Shown here one piece after another: positions 1-6,823 of a stretch of 19,770 nt of DNA. Positions within the stretch are counted from its first letter, which is position 1. Every line of letters starts with the position of its first letter. Origin of the DNA: Acidobacteriota bacterium (lineage in GTDB: Bacteria; Acidobacteriota; Blastocatellia; Pyrinomonadales; Pyrinomonadaceae); assembly GCA_024640445.1 (NCBI GenBank), contig JAHEEZ010000041.1, forward strand, positions 1 through 19,770. The letters run 5' to 3'. The notes beneath the pieces are model-generated. The model was not told where the DNA came from. It was given only the letters and a program-made list of their open reading frames with translations, and made no database searches. The translations under genes were made by a program, and so were the position numbers.

Positions 1-516
1 ATGGATCTTAATATTCGCGAGGCGAACATCAGAGACGCCGTTTTGGTTTCTGCCCTGGCTGCGGCGACGTTCTATGAGGCTTACGTCGAGTTCGACGAAC
101 CGCAGGATCTCGCAGAGTACGTGACCAGCAGCTTCGCGCCTGACTCAACCGAAAAAGAACTTAGCGATCCTTCAAACACATTCTTGCTTGCGGAATTGGA
201 CAGACGGGCGGTTGGGTACGCAAAACTCCGGAGGGGCTCGGCTCCCGACTTTCTCATGAGCGAGAATCTTGCGGAGATCCAGAGGATCTACATTTTGAGC
301 AAATTCGCGCGAAAGGGCGTCGGAGCAGGATTGATCGCAAAGTGTTGCGAACGTGCTGCGGCGGAAGGATATGCCGGCGTCTTCCTTGGTGTTTGGGACG
401 AGAACCTTGCCGCAAAGGCGTTTTACGAAAGCCAGGGATTCACTCTACGGGGCGAAACGGACTTTCACTATGGAAACGGCGTGTTTGTGAATGAAGTTTT
501 GGTCAAAGTATTTTGA
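1..516 (+). CDS. GNAT family N-acetyltransferase
   Basis: The 171-residue product looks like a complete single-domain GNAT enzyme, which transfers an acetyl group from acetyl-CoA to an amine; the substrate cannot be told from sequence. The acetyl-CoA pyrophosphate loop is visible as RKGVGAGL at about residues 103-110, after the beta-4 strand EIQRIYIL. The C-terminal part FLGVWDENLAAKAFYESQGF (about 128-147) is the usual beta-5/alpha-4 segment, with the Asn and Tyr that line the cofactor site. The ATG is the first base of the window, so the upstream region and any longer start are not visible. It converges on the pilin gene, with a hairpin between the two stop codons. The family call is firm; the acceptor is unknown. 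Confidence 0.88.
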   Translation: MDLNIREANIRDAVLVSALAAATFYEAYVEFDEPQDLAEYVTSSFAPDSTEKELSDPSNTFLLAELDRRAVGYAKLRRGSAPDFLMSENLAEIQRIYILSKFARKGVGAGLIAKCCERAAAEGYAGVFLGVWDENLAAKAFYESQGFTLRGETDFHYGNGVFVNEVLVKVF

Positions 517-536
517 GCGGGTTTCTGTTTAACAAA

Positions 537-573
537 AGAACCGGATGCAGCGTTGAACGCTCCATCCGGTTCT
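537..573. terminator. Bidirectional intrinsic terminator between GNAT and pilin genes
   Basis: AGAACCGGATG (537-547) pairs perfectly with CATCCGGTTCT (563-573). A second stem, AGCG/CGCT, lies inside the loop. T-rich sequence follows on the plus strand (TTGCATTTAAGTTTC), and an A-rich run precedes it (ACAAAAGAA), which gives U-rich RNA on the minus strand. It sits between two convergent stop codons, so it probably serves both genes. Confidence 0.75.
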
Positions 574-592
574 TGCATTTAAGTTTCTATTT

Positions 593-1075
593 TTAGATCG
601 CCGGATCGTCCACTTTTGCGGGCCGGTTCTCCTCGGTCGATTTGATAGTGCTGAGGGTCGAATCGAAATAGAAATGCCGGGTTCCTGTCGCCTGTATCCC
701 TTCGGACACCTGCGGATCGGCATTGATCGAATAGAAAGAAGGCTGCGACTGAGTCCTTTCCTGGATCTTCAACGTGTATATGTAACCATTGACGACGGGT
801 CTTTCACCTGTAAATTTCTCGTCGAATCCGACAGATCGTCTAAGTTCGTCAAACGTAGGCGCGAAATTTCCCTGATGTTTGGCTGCATACTGAACCTGAA
901 GCCGTCTGACGGCATCGAGCGTCTGAGTGGCGGCGGTCTCGTTGCCGCTCCTCGTCATCGATTGCCATGCGGGAACTCCCACTCCGATCAAAAGCGCTAT
1001 GATCGCGATGACGATCATCAGCTCGATAAGGTTAAAGCCCTGTTGGCCCCTGAGTTTGACGCTAATCTTGTTCAT
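593..1075 (-). CDS. Type IV pilin-like / type II secretion pseudopilin protein
   Basis: The 160-residue protein begins with a class III (prepilin) leader: a short basic stretch, then Gly13-Phe14 with GFNLIELMIVIAIIALLI. Gly13 is the expected prepilin peptidase (PilD) cleavage site. Phe14 would be the methylated N-terminal residue and Glu18 is the conserved Glu at +5. Residues 14-37 form the hydrophobic N-terminal helix, followed by a coiled segment (TAATQTLDAVRRLQVQYAAK) and a small globular head. The tail, with a RHFYFDST segment, resembles pilin-like proteins I associate with Acidobacteriota. The motif has Asn where Thr is usual (FTLIEL). No pil or gsp assembly genes are nearby, so it may be a major pilin encoded alone or a minor pseudopilin. 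A good SD, GGAGGAGT (1085-1092 on the minus strand), lies 9 nt before the ATG. Confidence 0.9.
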   Translation of the reverse strand: MNKISVKLRGQQGFNLIELMIVIAIIALLIGVGVPAWQSMTRSGNETAATQTLDAVRRLQVQYAAKHQGNFAPTFDELRRSVGFDEKFTGERPVVNGYIYTLKIQERTQSQPSFYSINADPQVSEGIQATGTRHFYFDSTLSTIKSTEENRPAKVDDPAI

Positions 1076-1135
1076 AATCCAAAAACTCCTCCGCGGGACT
1101 GCACGCCGGCGGCCGGATTAAGTTGCAGTCAAGAG

Positions 1136-1165
1136 ATTTTATCGCATAAAGCCGCTGGTGCGAAA
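1136..1165 (-). promoter_or_regulatory. Candidate sigma-70 type promoter for the pilin gene
   Basis: On the minus strand, TTTCGC (1165-1160) is followed after 18 bp by TAAAAT (1141-1136). The -10 element matches five of six consensus bases; the -35 element is poor. It would give a leader of about 55 nt before the pilin ATG. It is a candidate only. Confidence 0.3.
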
Positions 1166-1290
1166 CTCCGATGTGCGCCGCGTTGTCAGATGTTGCAATT
1201 TTGGTACTTCCGCAACAACCCGACGGCTCGGGCGTGAGTCTCAGAGGCCATGGAAGAAATCACGGCATGCGGGAACCCGGATCAAGTTTG

Positions 1291-1303
1291 GTGTTCAGAA
1301 CAC
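1291..1303. promoter_or_regulatory. 13-bp palindrome, possible operator upstream of moxR
   Basis: GTGTTC-A-GAACAC is a perfect 6+6 inverted repeat with one central base. It overlaps the candidate -35 element of the moxR promoter (1294-1299). The spacing is too tight for an RNA hairpin, so if it is functional a dimeric DNA-binding protein is the better explanation. The regulator is unknown. Confidence 0.35.
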
Positions 1304-1322
1304 GCGGATAATCCTGTAGAAT
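1294..1322 (+). promoter_or_regulatory. Candidate promoter for moxR-DUF58
   Basis: TTCAGA (1294-1299), a 17-bp spacer, then TAGAAT (1317-1322). Transcription would start near 1329, about 25 nt before the first ATG of the MoxR gene. The match is moderate, and the -35 box is shared with the palindrome GTGTTCAGAACAC. Confidence 0.35.
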
Positions 1323-1353
1323 AGAAGTAACCGGTCATTCGACCGCGGAACCA

Positions 1354-2352
1354 ATGAGAGACTGGATAAGAAACGAAACAAAAGCCGGCGGCGACATGGC
1401 GGGTCTTGTGATCGAGGGGATTCAAAAACTCGAATTGCTTCAGAACTCGATCGGAAGCGTCGTGAAAGGAAAGGACGAGACCGTTAAGCTCGCACTCGTA
1501 GCGCTTCTCGGCCGCGGCCACCTTCTCATCGAAGACGTTCCCGGGATCGGGAAGACGACGCTCGCAAATGCGCTCGCCCGAAGTCTGGACCTGACCTTCC
1601 AGAGGATCCAGTTCACATCCGATCTGCTTCCCTCCGACGTGATCGGCGTTTCTGTCTTCAATCAGCAGACTGGTGATTTTGAATGGAAGGCCGGTCCGAT
1701 CTTTTCAAATATCGTGCTCGCGGACGAGATAAACCGAGCGACGCCGAAGACCCAGTCCTCTTTGCTGGAAGCCATGGCTGAAGAACAGGTTACGGTAGAA
1801 GGGAACTCAAGGATGCTTCCGCTTCCGTTCATGGTAGTTGCGACGCAGAATCCGACCGAGCACCACGGAACATATCCCCTCCCCGAATCTCAACTTGACA
1901 GGTTCATGCTCAGGCTTCACATGGGCTATCCGTCCAACGACGACGAGCGATCGATCCTGAGGGATCGCGAGGCGCGGAATCCGCTCGATTTTGTCGAGCC
2001 CGTGATGTCGGAATCCGACATCGTGGAACTTCAGGACCTTGCAAAGGCTGTCCGGGTCGATGAGTCCCTGATCAGTTATCTTCTGAGCATTGTTGAGCAG
2101 ACCCGAAACAGTCCGGCTGTCGAATTGGGCGCAAGTCCGCGCGGCTCCCTTTCTCTTTTCCAATCCGCTCAGGCGCTGGCTTTACTGGAAGGACGTGACT
2201 TTTGCATTGCCGATGACATAAAGCGGCTTGTGATACCGTGTTTCGCCCATAGGCTTATCGTGAGTTCGCAATATACGAAGATCTCGAACCGAACGAATGA
2301 GTCGGAGCAGATTCTTCGCGAGATTCTCGCAAAGACCCCGGTACCGGTGTAG
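1354..2352 (+). CDS. MoxR-family AAA+ ATPase
   Basis: MoxR ATPases act as chaperones that help assemble or activate partner proteins carrying VWA-like domains; they are usually encoded next to a DUF58 protein, as here. Visible motifs are the Walker A loop in EDVPGIGKTTLA, the Walker B motif with its Glu in IVLADEINRA, and sensor 1 with the following conserved stretch ATQNPTEHHGTYPLPESQLD. The C-terminal lid has SPRGSLSLFQSAQALALLEG. The length of 332 residues is normal. Two ATGs are possible, 1354 and 1396; neither has a strong SD. The shorter form (318 residues, beginning MAGLVIEGIQ) still keeps the usual short N-terminal extension. The DUF58 gene begins 51 bp downstream, so the two are probably co-transcribed. 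The physiological target is unknown. Confidence 0.92.
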   Translation: MRDWIRNETKAGGDMAGLVIEGIQKLELLQNSIGSVVKGKDETVKLALVALLGRGHLLIEDVPGIGKTTLANALARSLDLTFQRIQFTSDLLPSDVIGVSVFNQQTGDFEWKAGPIFSNIVLADEINRATPKTQSSLLEAMAEEQVTVEGNSRMLPLPFMVVATQNPTEHHGTYPLPESQLDRFMLRLHMGYPSNDDERSILRDREARNPLDFVEPVMSESDIVELQDLAKAVRVDESLISYLLSIVEQTRNSPAVELGASPRGSLSLFQSAQALALLEGRDFCIADDIKRLVIPCFAHRLIVSSQYTKISNRTNESEQILREILAKTPVPV

Positions 2353-2403
2353 GCTGACCCGCTCGCCAGCAGTCCGGACCCATTTCCCATCGTCAATTTC
2401 CGT

Positions 2404-3852
2404 ATGATCCAGCGCGTAAGAAATATCCTTCAGCTGTTTAGCGTAAAGGATGTGCGGAACGGAATACTGGGGCTTTCCGTTGTACTGGGCGGACTTGGCC
2501 TCGCGTTTCTTACTCTCTACGCGCATCGATCCGGCGACGCAAGACTTGCCGGAATTGCCGCCACTGCCTCGCTTGCGTTCGTACTTCTGATCATCGTCTT
2601 TGTTATTCCGCCTCTCGCACGGAGCGCGAGCGCGGAAGCATCCCAGCTCAACCTACCCTTCGAATTCACGACGGGCGGAGCCGTTTTCGTCGGACTGCTG
2701 GTGATCGTGGCGTTTGCAGCGTGGAACACCGGTAACAACCTGCTCTTCCTGGTTCTCGCGTTCATTACTTCCGCTCTCCTTACCGGTTTCGTGGTTGGCA
2801 ACATCTGCCTGCGGAAACTGGATGTGAAGATGCGGTTTCCGGATACCATTTTTGCAGGTGAGCCAACCCCGATCCTTGTTAGCCTTCACAACCGGAAAAG
2901 GCTGTTCCCAGCCTTTTCGGTCACGGCTGAAGTTCGCGGAAAGAACAGGACCACGTCAGCCTTCGAAGGGGAGATTGCGAAGATAATCCCAAAGAGACTC
3001 GCAAAAAGGTTTGCGGAACCACCTTTGATCAAACACACGCTCGACTATTTCGTTCACGTGCCCAGACGCGATTACATCGAGAACCGGGTCGAACACGTAT
3101 TTCCAAGAAGAGGACGGTTCTTGATCAAGGATTTCGAGCTCTCGACAAAATTTCCATTTGCCTTTTTCAGGCACAGGCGCCGTCTTCCGGCGCAGAAGGC
3201 GGAAGTCCTTGTGTTTCCGGCCCTCGAATCCCTGGAACTTGAAATGGTCGACCTGCCTGTCGAGACGGGCAGGCTCGCAGCGAAGAAAAGGGGAGGCGGG
3301 CAGGATCTGCTGTCATTGAGGGACTACCAGCCGCTTGATGACCTCCGTTTCATAGACTGGAAGGCGACCGCGAGGTCGGGCGGCGTGATGATCCGGGAGT
3401 TCGCCGCCGAGGACGAGAAACGTGTCACAGTGATCTTCGATACCAGGATGATACCGTCCGAAGAAGAGCGCGCGAGGAGTCTGCGGCAACGGATCGATGA
3501 CGAGAGAAACGAAAAGGCGCTTACTGTGAGCGAGAAGAGATTCGAGAGCGGGGCGTCCAAGGCTGCTTCTTTGCTCACCCATTTTTTCGAGGATCAGGCA
3601 GAGATAAGGCTTGTCGTGGACGGGAGGCGTTCGGAATTCGGGATCGGACGCCAGACGCTTGCTGAATTTCTAAAGGACCTGTCGGTAATGGAGCCGCACT
3701 ACGTAGACTTCTTCGATACCGGAATTCTCGATGATAACTTCGCCGACCTGTTCGGCGAAGAATTGAACAGCCACATATTCTTCATAACCGCCTCAGATCC
3801 GGACGGACTCCCGCCCGAGATCTTTACGAGGTCCGCTGTCGTACAGTACTGA
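2404..3852 (+). CDS. DUF58 domain membrane protein, MoxR partner
   Basis: The 482-residue protein has four hydrophobic segments in its first 136 residues (about 20-41, 49-71 and a pair within 90-136). A beta-rich region follows, then the DUF58 signature at about 306-320 (RDYQPLDDLRFIDWK) with the continuation TARSGGVMIREF. DUF58 is a VWA-like fold. Here the strand that normally carries the metal-site motif reads VIFDTRMIP rather than DxSxS, so the metal site appears degenerate. The C-terminal part (LLTHFFEDQAEIRLVVDGR) continues the fold. With the MoxR gene it forms the usual two-gene module, but the transglutaminase (TgpA-like) or further VWA genes often found behind such pairs are absent. 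The SD before the ATG is weak. The role, perhaps in envelope or stress functions, is not established. Confidence 0.88.
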   Translation: MIQRVRNILQLFSVKDVRNGILGLSVVLGGLGLAFLTLYAHRSGDARLAGIAATASLAFVLLIIVFVIPPLARSASAEASQLNLPFEFTTGGAVFVGLLVIVAFAAWNTGNNLLFLVLAFITSALLTGFVVGNICLRKLDVKMRFPDTIFAGEPTPILVSLHNRKRLFPAFSVTAEVRGKNRTTSAFEGEIAKIIPKRLAKRFAEPPLIKHTLDYFVHVPRRDYIENRVEHVFPRRGRFLIKDFELSTKFPFAFFRHRRRLPAQKAEVLVFPALESLELEMVDLPVETGRLAAKKRGGGQDLLSLRDYQPLDDLRFIDWKATARSGGVMIREFAAEDEKRVTVIFDTRMIPSEEERARSLRQRIDDERNEKALTVSEKRFESGASKAASLLTHFFEDQAEIRLVVDGRRSEFGIGRQTLAEFLKDLSVMEPHYVDFFDTGILDDNFADLFGEELNSHIFFITASDPDGLPPEIFTRSAVVQY

Positions 3853-3993
3853 CAACCGGGTTCTCCACTAAAGAACGGACCGCGATCCTGCTCCGCCGCA
3901 CCCGCGGAAAGTCGCGTTCCGACCGGTAATTTAGGTGTCATAAAGTACGTCTTTGCGGTGTGTTCGTGTTGAAGGCCATTGGCGAGTGCTAAG

Positions 3994-4560
3994 ATGAGCG
4001 AAGGCGTGAAAACTCTTGTGGACGTGATGTCCGGACAATCGGCGGCTGAAACAGAGAAGATAGTGTTTGATGAGGCGTTCACGCTTCATAACCGTACTGT
4101 CTTCAGGGCGGCCTGTGCCGTGGTGCAGGACTCCGGGCTTGCCGAGGATATCACTCAGGAAACCTTCATACGCCTTTACAATAACCTTGACAGTATCTCC
4201 AGCCGTGAAATGCTAAAACCCTGGTTGATCAGGGTCGCCATCAATCTGGCAAAGAATACGATACGCGGCAATACGAGGGCGAACACCCGCGAAGAGAACT
4301 ACGTCAAAGGGTACTCTGAGACGGAAGAGATGACGGCAGAAAAGGAAATGGTCCGTCGTGAAGAGGCCGGCGAAGTGCACGCCGCACTCGGCAAGGTTAA
4401 AGAGCCGCTAAGGAGTTGCCTCATCCTCAAACACCAGGGGCTTTCATATAAGGAGATCGCCGAAAGCCTTTCCATTACGGAAACCAGCATCGGTACATAT
4501 ATTGCCCGTGGGAAGAAAGAATTTATACGATATTACGGTAAAATCGGGGGTGAGTTATGA
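3994..4560 (+). CDS. ECF-type RNA polymerase sigma factor
   Basis: This is a group 4 (extracytoplasmic function) sigma factor with two domains. Region 2 is seen in ALCAVVQDSG-like sequence running into LAEDITQETFIRLYNNLDSI and PWLIRVAINLAKN. Region 4 is seen in LGKVKEPLRSCLILKHQGLS followed by the helix-turn-helix YKEIAESLSITETSIGTYIARGKKEF. I place the start at the ATG at 3994 (188 residues). A TTG at 3979 would add five residues, but its only SD-like bases (AAGG, 3972-3975) are too close. The last bases overlap the start of the anti-sigma gene (ATGA), which indicates translational coupling. By analogy with ECF systems it would be held inactive at the membrane by that protein and released by an envelope signal; the target promoters are unknown. 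Confidence 0.92.
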   Translation: MSEGVKTLVDVMSGQSAAETEKIVFDEAFTLHNRTVFRAACAVVQDSGLAEDITQETFIRLYNNLDSISSREMLKPWLIRVAINLAKNTIRGNTRANTREENYVKGYSETEEMTAEKEMVRREEAGEVHAALGKVKEPLRSCLILKHQGLSYKEIAESLSITETSIGTYIARGKKEFIRYYGKIGGEL

Positions 4561-5468
4561 AGGATAAATGCTTTGATTTGGGAACGATCCAGGCGTTTAC
4601 CGACGGAGAGCTCGTCTCTGATCAGTCGGAACGGCTTTTGAAGCACGTCTCCGGCTGCGGTGACTGCGCTGCACTTTTGAGCGAATGCGAAGAAGAATCA
4701 TCCTTCGCGTTTACTATTCTCGATGATGAACTGAACGTCCTGGTACCGACCGAACGTCTGCGCAGCAAGGTCTTTGATTCTATAAGCGAGATCGAGGGGC
4801 GAAGTCGCTCAGGGTGGCTTAGGGGACTCTCGGCGGGTATGCTTGGAGCATTTAGTTTTAAGAGTCCGGGATTTGCCGCCGCCTTCAGCGTCATTATCGC
4901 GGTCGGGGCGCTCGCCCTGTTTATTAACGTTTACAGAGCGCCTGTTGGGGTTAACGAGGTCGCGGTCAAAACCGATCCTTTGGGTCCCGTGACGATGGTT
5001 GAAGATTCGGTTCGGAATTCAACGCCTGCCCCGGCTGAGAGTCCGGCTTCGGCGGGCGAAAGGACAGAAAGCGGTGACACGTCGTCACAATTCAGGGTCA
5101 CGAACGCCGTGCAGAGGGTGCCGACGCGCACCCGCGCGGCAGCGAGTCAGCGGAATAGCGGTTCTGCGGATTCGTCCAATGCGCTTCCGGAGCCGATCAT
5201 TGTCAGCGAAGGAAGCTATCTCCAGACCATCGCGACGCTTGAGCGAACCGTCAAATTCGGCAAGGAAACACTAAGGCCGAGCGAACGAGTGTCGTTTGAA
5301 AGGGACCTCGCGGTGGTAAACGACGCGATCGTCAAATTGCGAGACGAGGTAAAACGCAATCCGGACAACGAAGGCGCGAGGGAGATCTTAAAGACGTCCT
5401 ATCAGAACAAGGTGGACTTGCTGAACTCGGTCGCGCAGAAGACCGAACTAATGGCCAGCTTGCAGTAG
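4557..5468 (+). CDS. Zinc-binding anti-sigma factor, single-pass membrane protein
   Basis: The N-terminal domain has the zinc-binding anti-sigma (ZAS) signature His30-x3-Cys34-x2-Cys37 within LLKHVSGCGDCAALL, with Cys5 as a possible fourth ligand. One membrane helix lies at about 105-125 (GFAAAFSVIIAVGALALFIN). About 175 residues then lie outside: a low-complexity Ser/Thr/Ala-rich linker, then a charged, probably coiled-coil C-terminal segment from about residue 220 (ERVSFERDLAVVNDAIVKLR and following). This layout is that of a membrane anti-sigma factor that binds the ECF factor encoded just upstream. Its ATG overlaps the sigma factor's stop, with GGTGAG as SD. The exported coiled coil may be the sensor or a protease-accessible region; this is inferred. 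Confidence 0.88.
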   Translation: MKDKCFDLGTIQAFTDGELVSDQSERLLKHVSGCGDCAALLSECEEESSFAFTILDDELNVLVPTERLRSKVFDSISEIEGRSRSGWLRGLSAGMLGAFSFKSPGFAAAFSVIIAVGALALFINVYRAPVGVNEVAVKTDPLGPVTMVEDSVRNSTPAPAESPASAGERTESGDTSSQFRVTNAVQRVPTRTRAAASQRNSGSADSSNALPEPIIVSEGSYLQTIATLERTVKFGKETLRPSERVSFERDLAVVNDAIVKLRDEVKRNPDNEGAREILKTSYQNKVDLLNSVAQKTELMASLQ

Positions 5469-5493
5469 AAAGCGTGGCTGACCGCCAATCTCT

Positions 5494-6645
5494 ATGATCA
5501 CGTACATTTCGAAAAATTCGAAAGCTTACGCAGCTTCGATCCCGCTTTTGACCGCCGCGATCATCGCGGCGGTTGGCGGGTTTGCCTTCGGGCAGACAAA
5601 TGACGGTGCGGATTGCGATGACGGTATAAGAGAAACTGCCGTATCGACCGTGAGCGAAGCAAGTAAGACGGCGGTCGCCCCGCGGGTCGCCGAAAGGTTC
5701 GAGCGGGTTGCGCGACAACTCGCGTGGCGGCGAGCGGCGGAGTGGTCAGAACTTCCGCAGGAGAAGGCGATCAAGGTACGTCCGAATGTCTTTGTTTCGC
5801 TTTGCATCCGCAGCGGCGCCGTGAAGGTTAATGGATGGGCGAGGGAAGAGGTCCGCGCTTTCAACCGCGGCGGAAAACAGCTCGGCTTCAAGGTGCGTGA
5901 ACGTGAAGGCAAGGACCAGCTCCCCGTCCTCGTCGAGATTCTCGGATATGAACCGGACACGCCGAGAGGTGAGAGCGACAAGTGCCTGACGGGGGATATG
6001 ATCGAGCTGGACGTGCCGGAAGGATCGAGTGTCACCATTAACGGGCTGTCCAGCGAGACATCGGTCGAGAGCGTGAAGAGCGCGTTTGTGAACATTGTCG
6101 GAGGGGACATCTTCCTGCGCAATATCGGAAGGAAGATCGAAGCCAGCACCCAGCAGGGCGGTGTCACTGTCGATAATGCCGCCGGGCAGATCGCGATTTC
6201 GACAACGACGGGCAACATCGTTGCTTTCAATACTGAGGCGGCGGAAATAGGCGACTCCTTCAGGGCCAAGACTCAGAGCGGTTCCGTTACACTTCAGTCG
6301 ATCGGCCAGAAGGACGTTACTGCCTCAACGAACTCGGGGACGATCAATTTTCTGGGTGATATAAGGAGCTACGCCAAGTATGACTTCACAACCACGAATG
6401 GCTTGATAAATTTGGTGATTCCGGATTCTTCCTCCTTCTGGCTGACCGCCTTCTACGGGGGAAGATTCATCTCCGAGTTCCCTCTGAAGATAATTACCGA
6501 AGACGAATCTGAGACCACTTTCAAATTGACAGCAAGGGTTGGCGAAGGCGAGGCGAACATTTCCCTCAAGTCATTCAGCGGGACGATAAGGATCAGAAAA
6601 CGTGAGTCGGGAGAAGCGAAGCCCAAAGAGGTCAAACTGCCTTGA
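5494..6645 (+). CDS. Exported DUF4097 beta-strand-repeat protein
   Basis: The 383-residue protein starts with a signal peptide: basic N-terminus, hydrophobic core at about 14-30, likely cleavage near FAFGQ. From about residue 180 it consists of short beta-strand repeats of the DUF4097 (putative adhesin) type, in which each strand pair turns at a Gly: GGDIFLRNIGRKIEAST, GGVTVDNAAGQIAIST, TGNIVAFN, SGSVTLQSI, SGTINFLGDI, NGLINLVIPD, SGTIRIRK. This predicts a right-handed beta-helix-like stack. It lies 25 bp after the anti-sigma gene and before a strong terminator, so it is most likely the third gene of the ECF operon, either an output or part of signal sensing. The SD is poor and no enzymatic motif is seen. 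The function of the family is not established. Confidence 0.82.
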   Translation: MITYISKNSKAYAASIPLLTAAIIAAVGGFAFGQTNDGADCDDGIRETAVSTVSEASKTAVAPRVAERFERVARQLAWRRAAEWSELPQEKAIKVRPNVFVSLCIRSGAVKVNGWAREEVRAFNRGGKQLGFKVREREGKDQLPVLVEILGYEPDTPRGESDKCLTGDMIELDVPEGSSVTINGLSSETSVESVKSAFVNIVGGDIFLRNIGRKIEASTQQGGVTVDNAAGQIAISTTTGNIVAFNTEAAEIGDSFRAKTQSGSVTLQSIGQKDVTASTNSGTINFLGDIRSYAKYDFTTTNGLINLVIPDSSSFWLTAFYGGRFISEFPLKIITEDESETTFKLTARVGEGEANISLKSFSGTIRIRKRESGEAKPKEVKLP

Positions 6646-6681
6646 GCCCTGACATGGTGCGGCGTTAGGAACCAGAACTGG

Positions 6682-6709
6682 TGGACCCTTTGCAGGGTCC
6701 ATTTTTTTT
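6682..6709 (+). terminator. Strong Rho-independent terminator
   Basis: TGGACCCT (6682-6689), loop TTGC, AGGGTCCA (6694-6701), then eight T residues (6702-6709). It is a perfect 8-bp stem with a U tract and ends the sigma / anti-sigma / DUF4097 operon. Confidence 0.93.
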
Positions 6710-6778
6710 CTTTGGCGTCAGTTTCCGCGTACCGTTCTATCGGAATCAGAACCCTCCTGCATTCCAAAGCGTAATGAC

Positions 6779-6808
6779 TTGCACAATTCGATCGCTTACA
6801 GTTAGAGT
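6779..6808 (+). promoter_or_regulatory. Candidate promoter for the kinase gene
   Basis: TTGCAC (6779-6784), an 18-bp spacer and TAGAGT (6803-6808). Transcription would begin near 6815, leaving only about 9 nt before the ATG at 6824, so the message would be nearly leaderless; this fits the absence of an SD there. The match is weak in the -10 box. Confidence 0.3.
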
Positions 6809-6823
6809 TTGCAAAACGATCAT

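Noticed and set aside
1194..1210. Possible sigma-54 promoter for the pilin gene (minus-strand AAGTAC-CAAAA-TTGC)
   Set aside because: The -12 half is good, but the -24 half lacks the essential GG (AAG instead of TGG). Pilin genes are sigma-54 dependent in some bacteria and the leader would be about 108 nt, so it is worth remembering, but the match is too weak to call.
674..1237. A 187-codon plus-strand frame opposite the pilin gene
   Set aside because: The minus strand carries a complete pilin with prepilin site and SD; the plus-strand frame is composition-driven.
1291..1303. The palindrome GTGTTCAGAACAC as a LexA (SOS) box
   Set aside because: It fits neither the CGAAC-N4-GTTCG form nor the GTTC-N7-GTTC form, and the downstream genes are not SOS genes.
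3979..3993. TTG start for the sigma factor, adding five residues
   Set aside because: The only SD-like bases are three nucleotides away from the TTG, and the ATG at 3994 already includes all of region 2.
5526..6269. A 247-codon minus-strand frame opposite the DUF4097 gene
   Set aside because: It is antisense to a convincing exported beta-repeat protein, lacks an SD and shows low-complexity Ser/Thr composition.
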